The notes under the pieces are model-generated. The model was not told where the DNA came from. It saw nothing but the letters and a program-made list of their open reading frames with translations, and made no database searches. From contig BTUV01000100.1 of the NCBI GenBank assembly GCA_045863035.1, positions 1 through 10,474 of the forward strand: a stretch of DNA of 10,474 bases, read 5' to 3'. Source of the DNA: H2-BAC3 sp045863035 (GTDB taxonomy: Bacteria > Bacteroidota > Ignavibacteria > Ignavibacteriales > Ignavibacteriaceae). The translations under genes and the position numbers were made by a program. Positions 6,239 to 10,474 of this stretch are shown piece by piece (positions within the stretch are counted from its first letter, which is position 1; each line of letters begins with the position of its first letter).

Positions 6239-7656
6239 CAACCCCATTGACGAAAAAAGAGAGAATGAAAATTCCCAGACAGCCAATGCCTGAGCAGAAT
6301 CCTCTGGAAAGAAGCGGCAACTTCAAGGAAGTAAATCTTGGCTTTACTGAAGAATTAGCAAGAATGGAAGCTGAACGCTGCCTTCAGTGCCCTAAGCCGG
6401 TGTGTGTTGAAGGATGTCCGGTTGGTGTAAAGATTAAAGATTTTATCGGTCTGGTTGCACTTGGTGATTTTGCCGGAGCTGCTGCAAAGTTGAAAGAGGA
6501 TAACGCTCTCCCCGCTGTATGCGGAAGAGTTTGTCCGCAGGAAGAACAGTGCGAAGCAAAATGCGTAACCGGAGTTAAAGGTGAGTCAGTTGCAATCGGA
6601 CGTCTTGAGCGGTTTGTTGCTGATTACGAACGGGAAAAACTCGGAATCCGTCCGGCAGTAGTTCAGCCCAAAAAAGGAAAAAGAGTTGCAGTAATTGGAA
6701 GCGGTCCTGCCGGCTTAAGCTGCGCGGGTGATCTGGTGCAGCGCGGATATGATGTTACCGTGTTTGAAGCTCTGCATGAAATCGGCGGAGTGCTTATATA
6801 CGGCATACCTGAGTTCCGTCTGCCAAAAGAAATCGTAAAAGCAGAAGTAAACGGACTGAAAGAACTGGGTGTTGAGTTCAGAACAAATGCAGTAATCGGA
6901 TTTACTGATACCATAGATGAGCTTTTTGAAGAAGGATACTCCGCAGTATTTGTTGGTGTCGGAGCCGGGCTTCCATACTTTATGAATATTCCCGGTGAAA
7001 ACTATAACGGAGTTTACTCAGCAAATGAGTTTCTCACCCGTGTTAATCTGATGAAAGCATACCGCTTTCCTGAGTATGATACTCCGGTCTTTGACTGCAA
7101 AGATAAAACCGTTGCGGTATTCGGAGGAGGTAACACAGCTATGGATGCAGTGCGCACCTCAAAGCGGCTGGGCGCTAAGAGAGCAATGATTATCTACCGC
7201 CGTTCTGAAAAAGAAATGCCGGCAAGAATAGAAGAAGTGCATCATGCCAAGGAAGAAGGGATTGAATTTATGATGCTGACCAATCCGCTTGAGTTCACCG
7301 GTGATGATGCCGGCTGGCTCCGCGGAGTAAAACTTCAGAAGATGGAACTGGGCGAACCGGATTCCTCAGGAAGAAGAAAGCCGATTCCTGTTGAAGGATC
7401 AGAATATATATTGCCAATAGATATGGCTGTGGTTGCAATCGGAAACGGCTCAAACCCGATAATCAAAAACACTACGCCTGATCTTGAGCATAACCGCCGT
7501 GGCAATATTGTGGTTGACCCTGAGACGATGAAGACAACAAAGGAAGGTGTTTTTGCCGGAGGTGATATTGTGACCGGCGGAGCAACGGTAATTCTGGCAA
7601 TGGGAGCAGGAAGAAAAGCCGCCGCTGCCATTGATGAATACCTTATGACTAAATAA
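6235..7656 (+). CDS. nfnB: NADPH-dependent large subunit of Nfn / glutamate synthase small chain-like protein
   Basis: Large subunit of the predicted electron-bifurcating transhydrogenase, which reversibly couples NADH and reduced ferredoxin oxidation to NADP+ reduction. The 473-residue protein begins with a [4Fe-4S] domain: CLQCPKPVCVEGCP (49-62) and CGRVCPQEEQCEAKC (96-110) supply eight cysteines for two clusters. Next come an FAD-binding loop VAVIGSGPAG (151-160), an NADPH-binding loop VAVFGGGNTAMD (293-304) and the terminal flavin motif GVFAGGDIVTGGA (438-450). The start overlaps the nfnA stop (ATGA), and no strong ribosome site is seen, which suggests coupled translation. The same fold is used by the small subunit of NADPH glutamate synthase, and databases often call it gltD or gltA. 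No large glutamate synthase subunit is present here, while the NfnA partner is, so Nfn is preferred. Confidence 0.9.
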   Translation: MTTPLTKKERMKIPRQPMPEQNPLERSGNFKEVNLGFTEELARMEAERCLQCPKPVCVEGCPVGVKIKDFIGLVALGDFAGAAAKLKEDNALPAVCGRVCPQEEQCEAKCVTGVKGESVAIGRLERFVADYEREKLGIRPAVVQPKKGKRVAVIGSGPAGLSCAGDLVQRGYDVTVFEALHEIGGVLIYGIPEFRLPKEIVKAEVNGLKELGVEFRTNAVIGFTDTIDELFEEGYSAVFVGVGAGLPYFMNIPGENYNGVYSANEFLTRVNLMKAYRFPEYDTPVFDCKDKTVAVFGGGNTAMDAVRTSKRLGAKRAMIIYRRSEKEMPARIEEVHHAKEEGIEFMMLTNPLEFTGDDAGWLRGVKLQKMELGEPDSSGRRKPIPVEGSEYILPIDMAVVAIGNGSNPIIKNTTPDLEHNRRGNIVVDPETMKTTKEGVFAGGDIVTGGATVILAMGAGRKAAAAIDEYLMTK

Positions 7657-7680
7657 TTAAAATCATAAGGAGATTTTTTT
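7641..7680 (+). terminator. Probable intrinsic terminator of nfnAB
   Basis: CCTTATGA (7641-7648) and TCATAAGG (7663-7670) form a perfect 8-bp inverted repeat around a 14-nt loop, followed by AGA and seven T residues (7674-7680). The left arm lies in the last codons of nfnB and the stop codon TAA (7654-7656) is in the loop. An alternative smaller hairpin, AAAATC/GATTTT (7659-7664, 7672-7677), overlaps it. Confidence 0.6.
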
Positions 7681-7754
7681 AGAAATTGAGGGGCAGGGCT
7701 AATCCCATTATCTTTTCCCAAGCCATCGGGATAAATATACCAGAGATCACATAA

Positions 7755-7938
7755 CCGGGAGATATGACCCGGCAGTGGGGGGCGTGATAGGTTCCGGATA
7801 TATACGGACCCGCAGGAATCGGATAGATTCTTAATATATACGCTAAACGCGGGTTTGCGGTTCCGCCGGGAAATTCAAAAACCCGGTTGGCGGTAAAATA
7901 GCTGTTTTCTCAGGGATAAGGGGAAATTTATATCCTGA
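7755..7938 (+). ncRNA. Candidate structured RNA or leader: run of five local hairpins
   Basis: Consecutive inverted repeats are visible by eye. CCGGG/CCCGG is at 7755-7759 and 7768-7772. GGT(T)CCG/CGGACC is at 7790-7796 and 7805-7810. AGGAATC/GATTCTT is at 7814-7820 and 7826-7832, with one G-U pair. CCGCC+GGG/CCC+GGCGG is at 7863-7870 and 7882-7893, with a 4-nt bulge. TCAGG(G)ATA/TATCCTGA is at 7910-7918 and 7931-7938. They match no RNA family I recognise. Strand and expression are unknown, and short stems occur by chance, so this is a candidate only. Confidence 0.3.
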
Positions 7939-7962
7939 AACAATGAAAAATCTGGTATCTCA

Positions 7963-7984
7963 GGGGCAAGGGACAGGGGCGGGG
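7963..7984 (+). other. Canonical G-quadruplex motif
   Basis: Four G-runs of 4, 3, 4 and 4 bases are separated by loops CAA, ACA and C, fitting the G3+N1-7 rule, and are followed by five T residues. It lies on the plus strand, about 380-400 bp before the nitronate monooxygenase start, in DNA that is otherwise not G-rich. A related but G-poorer copy (TCTCAGGGATAAGGGG) begins 50 bp upstream at 7908. Confidence 0.7.
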
Positions 7985-8350
7985 TTTTTAAGTCCGAAAG
8001 ATTCCGGGATTGATAAAAAGCACTTGCGAAGCCATTATATGGTTATTATATTTCATAATTGTTTGAAATCCAATATCTGACCCTCCTAAATAACATGAGA
8101 GGAAACAGTGTTAAAGGATTTTTCTTTATTTACCTGCTCCTCTTGGTAATTACCGGAAATCCCGGTCATTATTCTCCCGATGGAAGCTCCTCTTTGAAAG
8201 CAGTTCCTCTATTTTTACGGCTGGTTCATACTAAATTGGTTCAAACAAGATAAAACTGCTGTGCTGATGATGCTCTCCTGCCCGCGCTGAGAGTTTTGCA
8301 CAGGTTCTGTTACATAAACAATTAAGTGGCAGGAAGTAACATTCTTGACC

Positions 8351-8356
8351 AAGGAG
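8351..8356 (+). promoter_or_regulatory. Ribosome binding site that decides a TTG start
   Basis: AAGGAG at 8351-8356 lies 6 nt before the TTG at 8363. A competing AGGAAG (8331-8336) lies 8 nt before an in-frame TTG at 8345. The first is the stronger match, so the protein probably starts at 8363 and is 466 residues long; the longer form adds six residues. Confidence 0.55.
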
Positions 8357-8362
8357 AATAAA

Positions 8363-9763
8363 TTGAACTGGAAAGTAATATCCGGCGGAATGGGCGTTGG
8401 AGTCTCAAGCCCAAGACTGGCTAATGTTGTCTCAAAGATGGGAGGGCTTGGTACTCTGTCCGGAGTGGCAGCAGATCGGTGGCTTGCCCGTATGCTGCAG
8501 CATGGTGATCCGGATGGTAAGATCAGGGCTGCGCTAAGTCATTTCCCTTTCAGAGAAACAGCAAATCGCATTATTGATACTTTCTTTAATGAGGGGGGTA
8601 TGGCACAAAATCAGTCATATAAAACCCTGCCGGTTTTCACCTTTAAAACTCCCAAATTACTCATCGATTTAACTGTCTGTGCTAATTTTGTTCTGGTAAT
8701 TCTCGCCAAGGAAGCTTGCGCCTCACCGGTTAATATCAATTATCTGGAAAAAATTCAGACGCCTCATGTTTACAGCTTTGCCGGGGCTATGCTCGCCGGG
8801 GTTGATTATATAACCATGGGTGCCGGTATTCCATTGCAGGTACCGGGTGTTCTCGACTCATTGGCAGAAGGTAAACCTGCCTGTTACAGGATAAATGTTG
8901 AAGGGCGATCTGAGCCAGCCGTGCAAAAGTTTTATCTTGCTGAACATTTTAAGGAAGATATTCCTAAATTAAAACGTCCGGGTTTTTTCCCCATCATATC
9001 TTCCAATCTTCTGGCAGATCTTTTTATGACCAAGTCTTCAGGCAGCATCGAAGGATTTATAGTTGAGCTTCCGTCGGCCGGAGGTCATAATGCTGCACCC
9101 AGAGGTAATTTTCCGATTAATGAAAAAGGAGAACCGATTTATGGAGCAAAAGATGTAATTAATTTTGAAAAAATTGTAAAACATAACATGCCATTTTGGA
9201 TTGGCGGTTCTTTTGCCTCTCCTGCCCTGCTTAAACATGCTCAGAGTCTGGGCGCAAGAGGTGTGCAGGTTGGAACTATCTTTGCGCTTTCTGAGGAATC
9301 AGGCATTTTCAAAGAGTACAAGGATAAGATCAGAAAACTTGCCTACAATAATCAGTTAGTTGTTAAAACAGATCTTCTTGCCTCACCAACAGGTTTTCCG
9401 TTTAAAGTAATTCAGATGGAGGGAACGTTATCTGACCCTGAGGTATATGATGCCCGAACCAGAATTTGTAATCAGGGTTTTCTGACTACTCCCTACGAAC
9501 GTCATGATGGCGTGATCGGTTTCAGATGTGCTTCTGAGCGGCTTGACCAGTATGTTCGCAAAGGTGGTAAAATTGAGGATACCGCTGAACGCCGTTGTTT
9601 ATGCAATGGCCTTATCGCGGCATCGGAACTCAATAATACAGATGAACCCCCCATACTTACTTTAGGGGATGATACCAGCTTCCTGAAGCATTTGATGAAA
9701 CATGAGGATGACAGCTACACCGCCGCGGATGCGATGAATTATCTGCTGAGCGAAGAAGTTTAG
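8363..9763 (+). CDS. Nitronate monooxygenase / 2-nitropropane dioxygenase family flavoprotein
   Basis: A TIM-barrel FMN enzyme of the nitronate monooxygenase family; characterised members oxidise nitronates such as propionate 3-nitronate, though many homologues have unknown substrates. Numbering is from the TTG at 8363. The N-terminal segment VISGGMGVGVSSPRLANVV lies at 5-23 and MGGLGTLSG at 26-34. The FMN and catalytic region ELPSAGGHNAAPRG is at 235-248, its His matching the usual catalytic base. WIGGSFASP (280-288) and GARGVQVGTIFALSEESG (297-314) fit the phosphate-binding part of the barrel. The protein (466-472 residues) is longer than the roughly 320-380 of well-studied enzymes. The extra C-terminal part holds four cysteines (C369, C389, C412, C414), the last two in RRCLCNGL, a pattern I recall from a long subfamily. 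The start is TTG (TTG 8345 is the alternative). The gene stands alone; no terminator is seen after it. Confidence 0.85.
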   Translation: MNWKVISGGMGVGVSSPRLANVVSKMGGLGTLSGVAADRWLARMLQHGDPDGKIRAALSHFPFRETANRIIDTFFNEGGMAQNQSYKTLPVFTFKTPKLLIDLTVCANFVLVILAKEACASPVNINYLEKIQTPHVYSFAGAMLAGVDYITMGAGIPLQVPGVLDSLAEGKPACYRINVEGRSEPAVQKFYLAEHFKEDIPKLKRPGFFPIISSNLLADLFMTKSSGSIEGFIVELPSAGGHNAAPRGNFPINEKGEPIYGAKDVINFEKIVKHNMPFWIGGSFASPALLKHAQSLGARGVQVGTIFALSEESGIFKEYKDKIRKLAYNNQLVVKTDLLASPTGFPFKVIQMEGTLSDPEVYDARTRICNQGFLTTPYERHDGVIGFRCASERLDQYVRKGGKIEDTAERRCLCNGLIAASELNNTDEPPILTLGDDTSFLKHLMKHEDDSYTAADAMNYLLSEEV

Positions 9764-9775
9764 CGGTATATATTA

Positions 9776-9894
9776 TAATGTCACGACTTCGGCGTTTTTC
9801 TTTTGTGGGCTTAATTTGATTTTTATAATAATGTCACCCCTTCGGCGTTTTTCTTTTGTGGGCTTAATTTGATTTTTATAATAATGTCACCCCT
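9776..9894. repeat. 53-bp tandem repeat running into the gap
   Basis: Unit 1 (9776-9828) and unit 2 (9829-9881) differ at two positions only (GAC versus CCC after TAATGTCAC). The first 13 bases of a third unit occupy 9882-9894, where sequence is lost. The array starts 12 bp after the stop codon of the nitronate monooxygenase gene. No coding frame runs through it. Confidence 0.9.
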
Positions 9895-9994
9895 NNNNNN
9901 NNNNNNNNNNNNNNNNNNNNNNNNNNNNNNNNNNNNNNNNNNNNNNNNNNNNNNNNNNNNNNNNNNNNNNNNNNNNNNNNNNNNNNNNNNNNNN
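9895..9994. other. Assembly gap of 100 N
   Basis: Exactly 100 undetermined bases, a conventional placeholder length. It sits inside a tandem repeat, the likely cause of the break. The true length is unknown. Confidence 0.97.
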
Positions 9995-10124
9995 TCGGTG
10001 TTGTAATAAAAACCCCTGAGGATGACAATATTGTTGCATGATTTTGCAGATACGCAAATTGTCTTGATAAAATTCTATTTACATAACAAAAAACATTTAT
10101 AACCTGAGTAAATGTAAACAAACC

Positions 10125-10185
10125 AGACGATGCAATCACAGGAAATCCATGGTTATGTTAATCCTGTTTAGTGATTGCATCGTCT
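10125..10185. repeat. Palindromic element A, first copy
   Basis: Perfect 15-bp inverted arms, AGACGATGCAATCAC (10125-10139) and its complement (10171-10185), flank a 31-nt centre. The centre adds a CAGGA/TCCTG inner pairing (10139-10143, 10162-10166) and a CCATGG. The 61-bp element recurs identically at 10327-10387. Confidence 0.9.
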
Positions 10186-10214
10186 TTACGTGGGGATGTG
10201 ATATTTTTTTTGTA

Positions 10215-10277
10215 GAGACGATGCAAATGCTTGGATGAAGTTGCACCGTGACGAGTTTTCTGCATTTGCATCGTCTC
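10215..10277. repeat. Palindromic element B
   Basis: Perfect 16-bp inverted arms, GAGACGATGCAAATGC (10215-10230) and its complement (10262-10277), flank a 31-nt centre unrelated to that of element A. The outer AGACGATGCAA is shared with A, the inner arm differs. Preceded by TGTA, it resembles the abundant GTAGAGACG...CGTCTC intergenic palindromes of Bacteroidota and cyanobacteria, which I recall as REP-like elements linked to RAYT transposases. Confidence 0.88.
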
Positions 10278-10326
10278 AGATCGTCAAGAGGAAAGCGTAA
10301 AATATGCAAAACACAGGCACTCAATG

Positions 10327-10387
10327 AGACGATGCAATCACAGGAAATCCATGGTTATGTTAATCCTGTTTAGTGATTGCATCGTCT
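10327..10387. repeat. Palindromic element A, second copy
   Basis: Identical over all 61 bp to the element at 10125-10185, with four further matching bases after it (TTAC) but different sequence before it. The copies are 202 bp apart in the same orientation, with element B between them. Confidence 0.9.
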
Positions 10388-10406
10388 TTACAAAATATTT
10401 AAATCA

Positions 10407-10441
10407 ATTCATAATTCAAATTTCATAATTCACAATTCCTT
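10407..10441. repeat. Heptamer tandem repeat, ATTCATA type
   Basis: Five degenerate 7-bp units are seen: ATTCATA, ATTCAAA, TTTCATA, ATTCACA and ATTCCTT. This is the same unit type as the array at 108-146, about 10 kb away, in the same orientation. It lies between the second element A and the half-palindrome. Confidence 0.75.
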
Positions 10442-10442
10442 G

Positions 10443-10452
10443 GCATCGTCTC
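10443..10452. repeat. Isolated right half of a GAGACGATGC palindrome
   Basis: GCATCGTCTC matches the outer 10 bp of the right arm of element B and is followed, as there, by AG. No left arm is seen within a comparable distance; the heptamer array occupies that position. It may be a decayed or interrupted element. Confidence 0.55.
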
Positions 10453-10474
10453 AGGGAAAAACGGGAAAATCCTT

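Larger units (their letters stand above)
7657..8344 (+). other. Long non-coding stretch between nfnB and the nitronate monooxygenase gene
   Basis: In 688 bp I see no convincing gene. It holds the T-run of the nfn terminator, a chain of local hairpins (7755-7938), a G-quadruplex motif (7963-7984) and a weak CTCTC/GAGAG hairpin followed by TTTT (8273-8297). A 52-codon frame at 8095-8253 begins like a signal peptide (hydrophobic run FFFIYLLLLVITG) but has no ribosome site. No clear promoter was found for the downstream gene. Confidence 0.6.
9764..10474. other. Gene-free, repeat-rich right end with an assembly gap
   Basis: No credible gene is seen in 711 bp. The region holds a 53-bp tandem repeat (9776-9894), 100 N (9895-9994), a small hairpin ACATTTA/TAAATGT (10093-10099, 10109-10115), three long palindromes (10125-10387), a heptamer array (10407-10441) and a half-palindrome (10443-10452). 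Confidence 0.75.

Noticed and set aside
7675..7721. Leftward mini-frame of 15 codons (MAWEKIMGLALPLNF) opposite the start of the long intergenic region.
   Set aside because: Too short, no ribosome site, no context; probably chance.
8059..8253. Small open frame with a signal-peptide-like N-terminus (MRGNSVKG then FFFIYLLLLVITG from ATG 8095).
   Set aside because: No ribosome site before the ATG or the upstream TTG, no recognisable family, and the tail looks like random sequence. Kept only as a remark in the intergenic entry.
8273..8297. CTCTC/GAGAG hairpin followed by TTTT upstream of the nitronate monooxygenase gene, considered as an attenuator.
   Set aside because: A 5-bp stem with an 11-nt loop is too weak to call a terminator, and no leader peptide or alternative fold is evident.
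9785..9805. Terminator-like TTCG loop followed by T-runs after the nitronate monooxygenase gene.
   Set aside because: Bases flanking TTCG do not pair beyond one or two positions in either unit, and the motif is simply part of the 53-bp tandem repeat.
10125..10452. Possible CRISPR array, because similar repeats recur with unique sequence between them.
   Set aside because: The repeats are long palindromes with 15-16 bp arms, intervals are irregular (29, 49 and 55 nt), two repeat types alternate, and no cas gene is present.

Overview
The window looks like a chromosomal segment of an anaerobic or facultative member of the Bacteroidota/Chlorobi lineage, most likely Ignavibacteria-like. This is an inference from three things: an Nfn-type bifurcating transhydrogenase, a saccharopine-type lysine catabolism pair, and intergenic DNA full of heptamer and palindromic repeats. 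No rRNA or marker gene is present to prove it. Seven protein genes are well supported. I see no tRNA, rRNA, CRISPR array or transposase gene.

Left part (1-2982): a leftward two-gene operon encodes lysine-ketoglutarate reductase (1474-2802) followed by glutamate-forming saccharopine dehydrogenase (131-1477). The two overlap by ATGA. Together they would convert lysine plus 2-oxoglutarate to aminoadipate semialdehyde plus glutamate; animals and plants carry the same two activities on one fused protein. The promoter region holds a 12-bp direct repeat spaced by 31 bp. The operon faces away from a pirin-family cupin gene (2983-3840).

Middle part (3841-5356): an intergenic region with two divergent copies of a composite repeat and a heptamer tandem array is followed by a leftward RhuM-Fic/Doc gene (4175-5155), a typical accessory gene. 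Next comes a rightward operon, nfnA-nfnB (5357-7656), whose products resemble NADH-dependent reduced ferredoxin:NADP+ oxidoreductase. A probable terminator begins inside the end of nfnB.

Right part (7657-10474): a 688-bp non-coding stretch contains a run of consecutive local hairpins and a canonical G-quadruplex motif. It precedes a 466-472 residue nitronate monooxygenase-family gene (TTG start, ends 9763). The remainder has no gene. It holds a 53-bp tandem repeat that runs into a 100-N assembly gap, then a cluster of three long palindromes of the GAGACGATGC type in A-B-A order, a lone half-site and another heptamer array.

The clearest unexplained signals are non-coding: the palindrome cluster, the heptamer arrays of shared period (one supplying the stop codon of a gene), the hairpin run with its G4 motif, and paired direct repeats in two promoters. 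I found no new multi-gene system.
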